Source of the DNA: an uncultured Latescibacterota bacterium
GTDB taxonomy: Bacteria > Latescibacterota > UBA2968
Direction: 5' to 3'
Assembly: GCA_958295785.1 (NCBI GenBank)
Contig: OY282377.1
Span: 1,564,394-1,628,393 of the forward strand
DNA length: 64,000 nucleotides
In this document: piece after piece, positions 24,025 through 31,781 of the stretch
Numbering within the stretch: position 1 is the stretch's first letter
How the letters are laid out: the number at the start of each line of letters is the position of its first letter
Position numbers and translations under genes: made by a program
The notes under the pieces: generated by a model
The model's database searches: none
The model's input: only the letters and a program-made list of their open reading frames with translations
Told to the model about the DNA's origin: nothing

Positions 24025-25308
24025 ATGAAAAGAGAAAACGATACCGCCTTCCAGATGGGCGCGTCAAACCTGCGCTTTGGGAGGGGGACAACGCGCGAGG
24101 TCGGCATGGACCTGGTCGATATGGGGATCGAGCGCGTGCTCGTCATCACGGATCCCAACCTCGTCAACTTGCCTCCGGTGCAAACGGCGCGGGAAGCCTT
24201 AGAGGCCGAAGGCATTGCATACCATGTATTTGATCGCGTGCGCGTGGAACCCACAGATATCTCGTTCAAAGAGGCCATTGGAGTCGCCACAGAAGGCCAG
24301 TACGAAGGCTATGTCGCGATTGGCGGCGGATCGTCTATGGACACGGCCAAAGCCGCCAATTTGTTTGCCACCTATCCCGACGATTTTTTCGCGTATATCA
24401 ACGCGCCTATCGGGCGGGGCAAACCCGTGCCGGGCCCGGTCAAACCCCTCATTGCCATCCCCACCACCGCCGGCACGGGCAGCGAGACCACGGGGGTCGC
24501 GATTATGGACCTCTCGGATCGCCACGTCAAAACCGGCATTGCCCACCGGCATCTCAAGCCCGACCTCGCGATTGTCGATCCCGAAAACACGCGCACCATG
24601 CCCTCTGCAATCGCAGCGGCCACTGGCCTCGACGTGCTGTGCCACGCCTTGGAGTCGTTCACCGCCCTACCCTATACCGAGCGTCCCATGCCCCAACGAC
24701 CGATTGAACGGCCCGCGTATCAAGGCAGCAATCCCATTTCCGACATGTGGGCGCTCAAAGCCATTGAGATGACCGCGCAATACCTGCCCCGCGCGGTTCG
24801 CAACCCCAATGATGACGAGGCCCGCGCACAGATGCTCCTCGCCGCATCGCTCGCGGGCATCGGCTTTGGCAATGCCGGCGTTCACCTCTGCCACGGCATG
24901 TCCTATCCGGTGTCGGGCATGGTGCGCGATTTCAAGCCCGAAGGCATGATCACGGACCACGCAATCATCCCCCACGGCATGTCAGTGGTGCTCACCGCGC
25001 CATCTGTCTTTCGCTTCACCGCGGCCGCGTGCCCGGATCGCCACCTGCACGCCGCGCAACTCATGGGCGCGCCTATCGCCGATGCGTCGCCCGAGCGAGC
25101 GGGACACATTCTCGCGGATCAGATCGTAAGCCTGATGAAGCAACTCGAAGTGCCCAATGGGCTTTCTGCCATTGGCTTTGCCGAAAGCGATATTCCCGCG
25201 CTCGTCGAGGGCACGCTTCCCCAACACCGCGTGACCAAACTCTCTCCGCGGCCCGCAGACGCCGAGGACTTGGCGCGCCTGTTCAAAGATGCGATGGTTG
25301 CGTGGTGA
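24025..25308 (+). CDS. Iron-containing alcohol dehydrogenase (hydroxyacid-oxoacid transhydrogenase-like)
   Basis: A 427-residue group III alcohol dehydrogenase. The nucleotide site GGGSSMDTAKAAN is near residue 94, IAIPTTAGTGSETTG near 150, and metal-binding His residues lie in VLCHALESF and VHLCHGMSYPVSGM. The sequence resembles ADHFE1-type hydroxyacid-oxoacid transhydrogenases, which swap hydride between 4-hydroxybutyrate and 2-oxoglutarate. It follows the permease by 21 bases with an AGGAGA ribosome site, so the imported substrate may be a hydroxy acid or sugar whose product this enzyme oxidises. The substrate is inferred, not shown. Confidence 0.87.
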   Translation: MKRENDTAFQMGASNLRFGRGTTREVGMDLVDMGIERVLVITDPNLVNLPPVQTAREALEAEGIAYHVFDRVRVEPTDISFKEAIGVATEGQYEGYVAIGGGSSMDTAKAANLFATYPDDFFAYINAPIGRGKPVPGPVKPLIAIPTTAGTGSETTGVAIMDLSDRHVKTGIAHRHLKPDLAIVDPENTRTMPSAIAAATGLDVLCHALESFTALPYTERPMPQRPIERPAYQGSNPISDMWALKAIEMTAQYLPRAVRNPNDDEARAQMLLAASLAGIGFGNAGVHLCHGMSYPVSGMVRDFKPEGMITDHAIIPHGMSVVLTAPSVFRFTAAACPDRHLHAAQLMGAPIADASPERAGHILADQIVSLMKQLEVPNGLSAIGFAESDIPALVEGTLPQHRVTKLSPRPADAEDLARLFKDAMVAW

Positions 25309-25474
25309 GGCGCGACCGTGCGATTCCCATTGCTGTTTTTTGTGTGACGCCTTATGATGGAAGCGCGGGGGATAGCGCGGCCCATGTGGTCAGTGGTCAG
25401 CCCTCCCTTGAACCGGGATTATTTGCACTTTGCCCTCTCCACTGCTTCTAACGCATTTATTTGGAGGATTTATC

Positions 25475-27358
25475 GTGGACGCGAAATTGATTTGGCTGTT
25501 TGCTTTTGTGGGGCTGTACTGGGCGTATTGTCTGTTTTGGGGGTTTCGAGGGGCGATTTCTTCGCGCACCTCGACCGACTACTTCGTGGCTGGGCGCACC
25601 ATTGGGATTTGGGTCTTTGTTTTGGCGGCGACGGCCACGAGTTTTTCCGGCTGGACCTTTGTGGGGCATCCCGGCAAAATTCTCATCGACGGCCTGCCCT
25701 ACGCATTCGCCTCGTTCTACGCCCTCACCATTCCCTTTACGGGCGTGCTCTTTTTGCGCCGGCAATGGGTCGTGGGCCGTGCGTTTGAACACATCACCCC
25801 CGGCGAAATGTACACCGAATACTACGGCGGCAATGCCATGCGCTTGCTCACCGTGCTCGTCGCGTTCTTGTTTTCCGTGCCGTATCTCGGCGTGCAACTG
25901 CGCGCATCGGGCGACTTGTTTCACGTCTTGACCGATGGGCTGATCGGCATTGAAGTGGGCATGTTTGCCCTCTCGGCCATTGTGATGATCTACGTCGCAT
26001 CTGGCGGCCTGCGATCCGTGGCGTATGTCGATTGCGCGCAGTGCATCTTGCTCGCGCTCGGCATTGTCATCTTGGGCGGCATTGCCATCAGCTTTGCAGG
26101 CGGATGGGGCGGGTTCACAGATGGCCTTGCCGATTACGTCAAACGAGACCTGGCAGCGGGGCAAAAACTCACGCCTGACGGGTACTCGAACATCGTGGCG
26201 ATGCCCGGCGCCATCCAAGCCGTGTCTTCGGGGGCAGACGCGCAGGGCAGCGTGTGGACCGGCATGATGTGCTTGACGTACATGTTCGCGCTGATGGGCA
26301 TTCAATCTTCACCCGCCTTTTCCATGTGGTGCTTTTCCAACAAAACCAGCGAACCCTTCCGCTGGCAGCAAGTGGTGGCGTCTTCCGTGATCATCGGCAT
26401 CATCCTCTTCACCTTCACCATCTTTCAGGGCTTGGGCGGCAATATCCTCGTTGCAAACGGGGTGTTTGAATCTGCGAATGACAAAAACCTCGTGCCGCAA
26501 CTCATCAACCTGCTCACCGATGCCGCGCCTTGGCTCGTCGGCCTGCTCGCGGTGTGCGCCCTTGCGGCGATGCAATCCACCGGCGCCGCGTACATGTCCA
26601 CCTTTTCGGGCATGGTAACGCGCGATTTGTACAAGCACTATGTCGCGCCAGACGCGTCGGATCGGGTGCAAAAGCTCTGCGGGCGCATTTTTGTCATTGT
26701 CGTAACTGTGGTCGCGCTGTTTGTCGCGGCGCAATTCACCGGCGCCATTGTCATGCTCGGCGGGCTTGCGGTGGCCTACGGCTTTCAGATGTACCCGGCC
26801 CTGATGGGCGTGTGCTACTTTTCGTGGCTGACGCGCAAGGGCGTGGTGTGGGGCTTGGTTGCCGGGCTGATCGCCGTGACCCTGACGGACCGCACTGTGG
26901 CCGTGTTTGGCCTGCCGTGGGGCGCGTTTCCCCTCACCATTCACAGCGCGGGTTGGGGCATTTTTGCCAATTTGATCGTGGCCCTGCTCGTGTCGAAGTT
27001 CGGCGCGGAGAACACGGGCGGGCGCGCGCGCCGGGAAAAACACCACGCCTTCATCCAAGCGGTTTCCGGCCTGACTGACGATCAAAAAAAATGGGTGACA
27101 CCGGCGTGGATTCTCGCGGTCTTGTGGTTTCTCGTTGGGTTCGGCCCGTTCGCCACGGTTGGCAACACCCTGTTTTCCAATCCCAATGCCCCGGGCACAT
27201 GGGTGCCGTTTGGGCTACCCTCGCTGTGGGTGTGGCAATTCCTCATGCTGCTCTTTGGCATTTTCGTCATGTGGATGCTCGCCTTCAAAGTCGGCCTCTC
27301 CAAACCCGTTCCCATCGAAAAGGTGTCTGCGCAGCGCAAAGCGTTTTTTGAAAAATAA
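25475..27358 (+). CDS. Sodium:solute symporter family protein
   Basis: A 627-residue secondary transporter of the SSS family with about 13-14 membrane segments. Near the start comes the family's characteristic TSTDYFVAGRTIGIWVFVLA, followed by ATATSFSGWTFVGHPG in the second segment. It imports a small solute (sugar, organic acid or amino acid) with Na+. I chose the GTG at 25475 because TTGGAGGATTTATC lies directly before it; an upstream ATG at 25430 has no ribosome site. The last gene before the interrupted nucleotidyltransferase locus, it ends 13 bases before the next small gene. Confidence 0.9.
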   Translation: MDAKLIWLFAFVGLYWAYCLFWGFRGAISSRTSTDYFVAGRTIGIWVFVLAATATSFSGWTFVGHPGKILIDGLPYAFASFYALTIPFTGVLFLRRQWVVGRAFEHITPGEMYTEYYGGNAMRLLTVLVAFLFSVPYLGVQLRASGDLFHVLTDGLIGIEVGMFALSAIVMIYVASGGLRSVAYVDCAQCILLALGIVILGGIAISFAGGWGGFTDGLADYVKRDLAAGQKLTPDGYSNIVAMPGAIQAVSSGADAQGSVWTGMMCLTYMFALMGIQSSPAFSMWCFSNKTSEPFRWQQVVASSVIIGIILFTFTIFQGLGGNILVANGVFESANDKNLVPQLINLLTDAAPWLVGLLAVCALAAMQSTGAAYMSTFSGMVTRDLYKHYVAPDASDRVQKLCGRIFVIVVTVVALFVAAQFTGAIVMLGGLAVAYGFQMYPALMGVCYFSWLTRKGVVWGLVAGLIAVTLTDRTVAVFGLPWGAFPLTIHSAGWGIFANLIVALLVSKFGAENTGGRARREKHHAFIQAVSGLTDDQKKWVTPAWILAVLWFLVGFGPFATVGNTLFSNPNAPGTWVPFGLPSLWVWQFLMLLFGIFVMWMLAFKVGLSKPVPIEKVSAQRKAFFEK

Positions 27359-27371
27359 AGGAGATCGTGAC

Positions 27372-27584
27372 ATGGCAACGCATCGCCTGCCTCTGAAAAT
27401 GGACAGAACAACCCTGTCCACAGGCTCGCTTTCCGACACGTCGGAAGAACGGGCATACTGGCTCGCACAACCGCCCCGTGAACGCCTGAAACAAATCGAA
27501 ATTCTCCGCCGGATCAACTATGGAACTCGAGCTACCAGACGACTTCAAAGAGTTCTTGGCATTGCTCAACGAACAGGGCGTTGA
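27372..27584 (+). CDS. Small protein upstream of nucleotidyltransferase
   Basis: A 70-residue protein with AAAGGAGATCGTGAC before its ATG. The segment SEERAYWLAQPPRERLKQIE then ILRRINYG...RLQRVLGIA is the pattern of small proteins I remember directly before a MNT-type nucleotidyltransferase gene, where the two form a toxin-antitoxin-like or metabolic pair. It overlaps the next gene's start by 65 bases. Its partner gene is broken by insertion sequences, so this member is probably an orphan now. Confidence 0.6.
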   Translation: MATHRLPLKMDRTTLSTGSLSDTSEERAYWLAQPPRERLKQIEILRRINYGTRATRRLQRVLGIAQRTGR

Positions 27585-27685
27585 ATATCTTTTGATCGGT
27601 GGCTATGCCGTGGGGTACCACGGGGTTTTAACAGTTGCGTATAATCGTATAGTATCACCCAACGATTATATACGAAAGGCGCGAT

Positions 27686-28353
27686 ATGGAACAAGGCATT
27701 GTCAAAATTGGTCGTGCGGCTGAGATTTTAGGTCTTTCTCGGCAGACGCTTTTCAAGTGGGCGTCGTCGGGGGAGATGTTGCCGGCGCGGAAGTCGCATG
27801 GCGGTACGCGGTATGATGCGATGTCTGATATTTTAGGTGTGAAGTCGGGTGATATGCCGACGGTGTGTTATGCGCGTGTTTCAAGTCATGATCAAAAAGC
27901 GGACTTGGAGCGCGAGCAGGCCGCCCTGGAAGCGTATTGTGCGGCGAAAGGTTGGCAGTGGCATCCGATAAAGGACTTCGGAATCGGGCATTACCTACCT
28001 ATCGCAAGAAAGGCTTGCATGCGTTGCTGGAGAGGGTTCTTCGTCGGCGAATGAAGCGTTTGGTGCTGACACACAAAGACAGATTGTTGCGATTCGGTGG
28101 GGAGTTAATCTTTGCGTTGTGCGAGTTGCAAGGCATTGAGATTGTGATGATACACCGGGGCGAGCAACCTATTTTTGAAGAAGAATGGGCTCAGGATGTT
28201 TTGGAAATCATCACGGTATTTCGTGCTCGGTTGTATAGTGCAAGGAGTCGCAAGAACAAGCAGATATTAGACTGTTTAGAAGAAGCGACACAACGGCAAG
28301 TGACGGAATCGGCGAAGCAGTTGACTTTGAAAAATAGGATAGTCGGATGGTGA
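27686..28353 (+). pseudogene. tnpA: IS607-type serine recombinase TnpA, frameshifted
   Basis: The N-terminal helix-turn-helix (IVKIGRAAEILGLSRQTLFK) is followed by the catalytic-serine region CYARVSSHDQKADLEREQAA. Around 27975-28000 the frame breaks. The remainder, YRKKGLHALLERVLRRRMKR then LVLTHKDRLLRFGGELIFAL and MIHRGEQPIFEEEWAQDVLE, continues in another frame to 28353. Both halves align with one IS607 transposase, so this is a single frameshift. A programmed shift is possible but not supported by any slippery site. The final bases overlap tnpB. Confidence 0.75.
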
Positions 28354-29585
28354 AGACGCACAAAATCGCATTGAAGGCGACATGCGAGCAGGCGAAGTTG
28401 TTGAGTCAGCATTGTGGGTATGCTCGTGTGGCGTACAATCACGGCTTGGCGTCTTTCAAGGCGGGATTGGAAGCGGACGAATGGAAGTCGCTCTATACCC
28501 TGAAGCGTGAGTTCAATGCGGTAAAGAAAGCGGAGTATGATTGGCGTGCCGAGTTGAGTCAGTATGCGTCGAAGAATGCGATTCACCATTTGGATCGTGC
28601 GATTAAGAACTGGAAAAATAAGAAGTTGTCGGCTGGGTTTTCGAAGTATCACAAGCGCCAATATGGTCAAAGTTATCAAGCGGACAATGGCAAAGGTACG
28701 GTCAAGGTGTCTGAGAATGCGGTTCGGTTGCCGAAGATCGGTTGGGTCAAGATGCGGGAATCGTTGCGCTTTGAGGGTGAGATTGTTCAGGCGACAATCA
28801 CCAAGTCGTATGGTCGTTGGTATGTCTGCCTAACTGTGGAAACAGGCGAGGACTTGCCAGAGAAGCGCGAGGGTGAGACGATAGGGATAGATATGGGTAT
28901 CAAGACGTTGGCGACGTATTCTGATGGAACGACGGTTGAGAACCCGAAAGGGTCAATGGATCATCAGTATCGTAAGTTGGGTCGTGTGGATAAGGCGATA
29001 GCGCGTTCTAAGAAGGTTCATGGCAAGACGAACAATAGCAAGCGTAGGCAAAAGCAGTATGAACAGAGACAGCGTATTTATGGTCGCATAGCGAACATTC
29101 GTGACGATGTTCACCACAAGGCCACATCTGCTTTGGTAAAGGCGAGGTCCGTTGGCAAGGTGATTGTTGAGTCGCTCAATGTGGCGGGTATGCGTCGGAA
29201 TAAGCATTTGTCTCGTGCGTTTCACCGGGCAGGTCTTTCTGGCTTTCTGCGGATGCTGGAATACAAGTGCGGTTGGCACGGCGTTGTTTTTGAGAAGGCG
29301 GATAGATGGTTTGCCAGTACCAAGACATGTTCCGGTTGTGGAGAGAAGAAAGTGGCTATGGATTTGTCGCAACGCGAGTATGTCTGTATGGCTTGCGGGC
29401 TTGTGATTGACCGGGATTTGAACGCGGCGAAGAACTTAGCGCAGTATGATCAGCAGGACGCGGCAAGCTCTGCCGAGTCAAAAAACGGACGTGGAGGCGC
29501 GATAAGCCCTGCTGGTACAGAGGCAGAACCGATGAAGCGTCTATTGGAATCTCTACCGCAACAGTTGTCGCACGCTTTTGCCTAA
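28347..29585 (+). CDS. tnpB: TnpB RNA-guided nuclease of IS607-type element
   Basis: A 412-residue intact TnpB, ancestor-type relative of Cas12. The three RuvC acidic residues are in place: Asp in GIDMGIK (about residue 187), Glu in VIVESLNVAGM (about 275) and Asp in IDRDLNAAKN (about 355). The zinc finger has two CxxC pairs (TCSGCGEKK and CMACGL). TnpB proteins use a right-end omega RNA to cut DNA next to a short motif, which helps the element persist. The start overlaps the tnpA end by 7 bases. Because TnpA is broken, the element may now depend on a TnpA in trans. Confidence 0.9.
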   Translation: MVKTHKIALKATCEQAKLLSQHCGYARVAYNHGLASFKAGLEADEWKSLYTLKREFNAVKKAEYDWRAELSQYASKNAIHHLDRAIKNWKNKKLSAGFSKYHKRQYGQSYQADNGKGTVKVSENAVRLPKIGWVKMRESLRFEGEIVQATITKSYGRWYVCLTVETGEDLPEKREGETIGIDMGIKTLATYSDGTTVENPKGSMDHQYRKLGRVDKAIARSKKVHGKTNNSKRRQKQYEQRQRIYGRIANIRDDVHHKATSALVKARSVGKVIVESLNVAGMRRNKHLSRAFHRAGLSGFLRMLEYKCGWHGVVFEKADRWFASTKTCSGCGEKKVAMDLSQREYVCMACGLVIDRDLNAAKNLAQYDQQDAASSAESKNGRGGAISPAGTEAEPMKRLLESLPQQLSHAFA

Positions 29586-29635
29586 TATGAGATAGTATGC
29601 GATAAGATGCGGTTTGATACGATTTTAAGGAGCGG
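29480..29635 (+). ncRNA. Probable omega RNA scaffold at element right end
   Basis: In TnpB elements the guide scaffold overlaps the end of tnpB and runs to the right end, with the guide taken from the adjacent host DNA. By that rule the guide here would begin at 29636 (TACCCACGCGCCACC). I infer the location from the family; I did not fold the RNA. Confidence 0.35.
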
Positions 29636-29751
29636 TACCCACGCGCCACCAATGATCTGGATATTTGGATTGCCGTCCATCCCCAAAATGCCGAACGACT
29701 GGTCGCCACCTTACAAGCGTTTGGATTCCCCGCATCTGACCTTTATGCAAA

Positions 29752-30844
29752 TAGGACTTACGCAATCACCATTGGAATATGAGGTGCTTTGAGTTGTTGT
29801 CTCAAGAAGTCAGCCACCCCCCGGTATTTGACTTGATAAATGGTTTGTCCTGTTTGATAGGCCACCTGCGCGAGTCTTATCCAAACTAACATCGCACACC
29901 CAATATGATTTCGTACCATGCGTGCCAACCGACATTGACACTTTTCAAGCCCGGTTACCTGTTTGACTTCGCGGTGAAATGGCTCAATTTTCCATCTTTG
30001 GTGACACACCTGTTGTACCCCTGAAGAATCGTTTTGAGCATGGTCGTTAGTCACGACATACGCCGTGCGTCTGGCAGCAGACGCCACCCGGAATAATTTC
30101 ACTTTGTGGTCTTTGGGGAACCCTCTGATTTTAATTGACTTGCCTTGTTTGCGTTGCGCTTTCGTCCAAGTTAAGCTATCTACGCGCTGGTAGGGGATTG
30201 TGCCTGCCTACTCGTCCACGCGCCGGTTCGTCTTGAGGGGACAATAATAGGTTTTTTGCATCTGCTCTATGTGTCGCATGACCGTTTTGGTCGCATACCC
30301 ACTGTCCATCAAGACCCCGGTAAAAGGAAGGCGCTTCTGATAGACCAACGCAGAGAGCATGTCCTTGAGAGGATCCCATTTGGTTTTGCCATCGCCTTGC
30401 GGGTCATAAATCCGATAGTCAATCAGCCAGAACCGATCCTGTTGCGGATTGACATAGACACATGTGACCACCCCAATGCCATTGATGACGCCTTGGGCGT
30501 TGCCGCTATATTGACGGCGCACTCACGCGATCTTGCGCGCGTGTCGCTTGTCTAAAACCGGGTCATCAAAGATCACATAGCCTTTGGGCGTCAACGCGAT
30601 GGGGGCTTTGACGTGTTCCCACACCAAGCGGGGGGGGATACGATCACCGGCGAGATAGCGGTTGATCATATCATGACTGAACCCTTCGCTATGGTCGGCG
30701 AAAGGGGTCAGGGTATCGTTGAGGGGACTGCTAAGCAGATACTGACAGTAATCCAAACGCGTCGGTTGGCGCATTGATACCTCCTCAAAGTGATAAATTT
30801 TACGGAATTGCACCCTTTTTTAACTCAGCATGCGTAAGTTCTAG
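29752..30844 (-). mobile_element. IS701-type insertion sequence
   Basis: A 1,093-bp element bounded by inverted repeats TAGGACTTACGCA and, on the other strand of the right end, TAGAACTTACGCA (one mismatch). It is flanked by the direct repeat GCAAA at 29747-29751 and 30845-30849. It lies in codon-exact position inside the same nucleotidyltransferase gene as the IS607-type element. Its single transposase gene fills most of it. Confidence 0.82.
29758..30774 (-). pseudogene. IS701 family transposase with two in-frame stops
   Basis: A 339-codon frame from ATG 30774 (MRQPTRLDYCQYLLSS), with GAGGAGG 8 bases upstream, to 29758. It is interrupted by TGA at 30523-30525 (before VRRQYSGNAQGVINGIGVVT) and TAG at 30208-30210 (before AGTIPYQRVDSLTW). 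All three pieces are in the same frame and match an IS701-type DDE transposase: YVIFDDPVLDK has the first acidic region, GVLMDSGYATK the second, and QRWKIEPFHREVKQVTG the E motif. So it is an old but barely decayed copy. Confidence 0.8.
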
Positions 30845-31094
30845 CAAATATTTTTTTCAATGAAGAAGACATCGTCAGAATGGGGGTTCCTCCAATGCGT
30901 ATTGCGATTATTCCATCTATTTCGGGCGTTGATTTTGAGACTTGCTATGCAGAACGCATCGTGGATACCATCGATGAAATTCAAATTTCCATCATCAGCC
31001 TTGAACACTTGAAGGCGAACAAAAAAGCCAGCGGAAGATTCAAAGACCTCGACGACTTAGAACACCTTCCATGATTCCCCAACCCCAAACAAAA

Positions 31095-31125
31095 AACGCC
31101 ATCGGCAAACCGCTGATGGCGTTTC
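31095..31125. terminator. Hairpin terminator after split nucleotidyltransferase
   Basis: AACGCCATC, a loop of about 11 bases, and GATGGCGTT, preceded by an A tract and followed by TTTCT. It sits 21 bases past the stop of the broken gene. Confidence 0.7.
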
Positions 31126-31196
31126 TGCTATTTCCATTGCTACCCCTACGACCGCGATGAATGAGGAACAGACGTTCCATAGAGATCATGCATTGC

Positions 31197-31604
31197 TTGT
31201 CTAAAGCGTTTGGTCCTAACTCCTCGTTGGTTGCCTCCGATGCGTTGGCTACGCCTGTGCCTACGGCGTGCGGCGTCAAACGCTCAAATTATTCGCGTTT
31301 TCATACTTTTTTTCAACAGCAAAAAAAAGTAGGCGAGCGGGGTACAACTGCCTTAGCAGTTCAAAAATGCCGCTCTCATGCGCCGAGGGGTGCTCTGCAC
31401 AGCGCAAATCGCTTTTGTAGTAGCACGACATGCGTTGGCCTGCAAGGTGGGTTGCAAGATGGATGTTGGTTGCGAGACGGCCTTGCGCGCTGTGCGTGAT
31501 GGCTTTATCGGAGGGTCTTTTGGGATAGCATTTTGCGATGGCTTATTTGACGTACTGCGTAACGGCATTTGCAGGGAGCATATCGCATCACATTAGGTCA
31601 ACAG
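31197..31604 (+). repeat. Dispersed 300-400 bp repeat, copy B
   Basis: Second copy of the element also at 21184 and 59233. It has an additional 60-70 bases in its centre. A perfect hairpin, TACTTTTTTT then 7 bases then AAAAAAAAGTA, lies at 31304-31331. The frame DALATPVPTACG ... KCRSHAPRGALHSANRF ... LRDGLARCA runs to a TGA at 31497-31499, as in copy A. The remaining part of the gap to 31781 is AT-rich and may hold the promoter of the giant gene. Confidence 0.75.
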
Positions 31605-31781
31605 AAAATCAATTTGGTATGGCATTTGGTCGGTCTATCCGAAAATCAACCGCGTGTCGCTGTATTGTGGCATTCGATTTTTTTGTTTTTTTATTTTCGG
31701 CAGGTTATATATTGCCTCTCGTCAAGACCGCCATCTGCTCGTGAGATGGCCCCCTGTATCCCCAACGCAAAGGAGATAGCT

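Larger units (their letters stand above)
27625..29635 (+). mobile_element. IS607-type insertion sequence (tnpA remnant, tnpB)
   Basis: A 2.0-kb element lies between GGG (end of codon 35) and TACCC of the host gene; the outer junctions are G-rich and there is no target duplication, as expected for IS607 elements, which insert at GG. It carries a serine-recombinase gene with a MerR-like DNA-binding head, frameshifted, and a full-length tnpB. The left end has an imperfect inverted pair CGTATAATCGT / ACGATTATATACG, and the right end is AT-rich. The exact end assignment may be off by one or two G residues. Confidence 0.8.
27520..31073 (+). pseudogene. Nucleotidyltransferase-like gene split by two insertion sequences
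   Basis: Three collinear pieces make one protein. Piece 1 (27520-27624) gives MELELPDDFKEFLALLNEQG then VEYLLIGGYAVGYHG. Piece 2 (29636-29751) gives YPRATNDLDIWIAVHPQNAE ... ASDLYA. Piece 3 (30850-31073, after a 5-base duplication) gives NIFFNEEDIVRMGVPPMRI ... KDLDDLEHLP and stops. Removing the two elements and one copy of the duplication joins all frames exactly, with the MNT motif GG-Y-A-V ... D-L-D-I-W of nucleotidyltransferases complete. The gene is therefore recently inactivated. Such proteins are minimal nucleotidyltransferases found with small partners, possibly as toxin-antitoxin units. Confidence 0.85.

Noticed and set aside
1657-30525. Reading TGA as a sense codon, given in-frame TGAs at 1657 and 30523
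   Set aside because: Many intact genes here end properly with TGA (for example the RbsA-type ATPase and DUF1828 neighbours), one interruption is TAG, and no selenocysteine-type context is visible.
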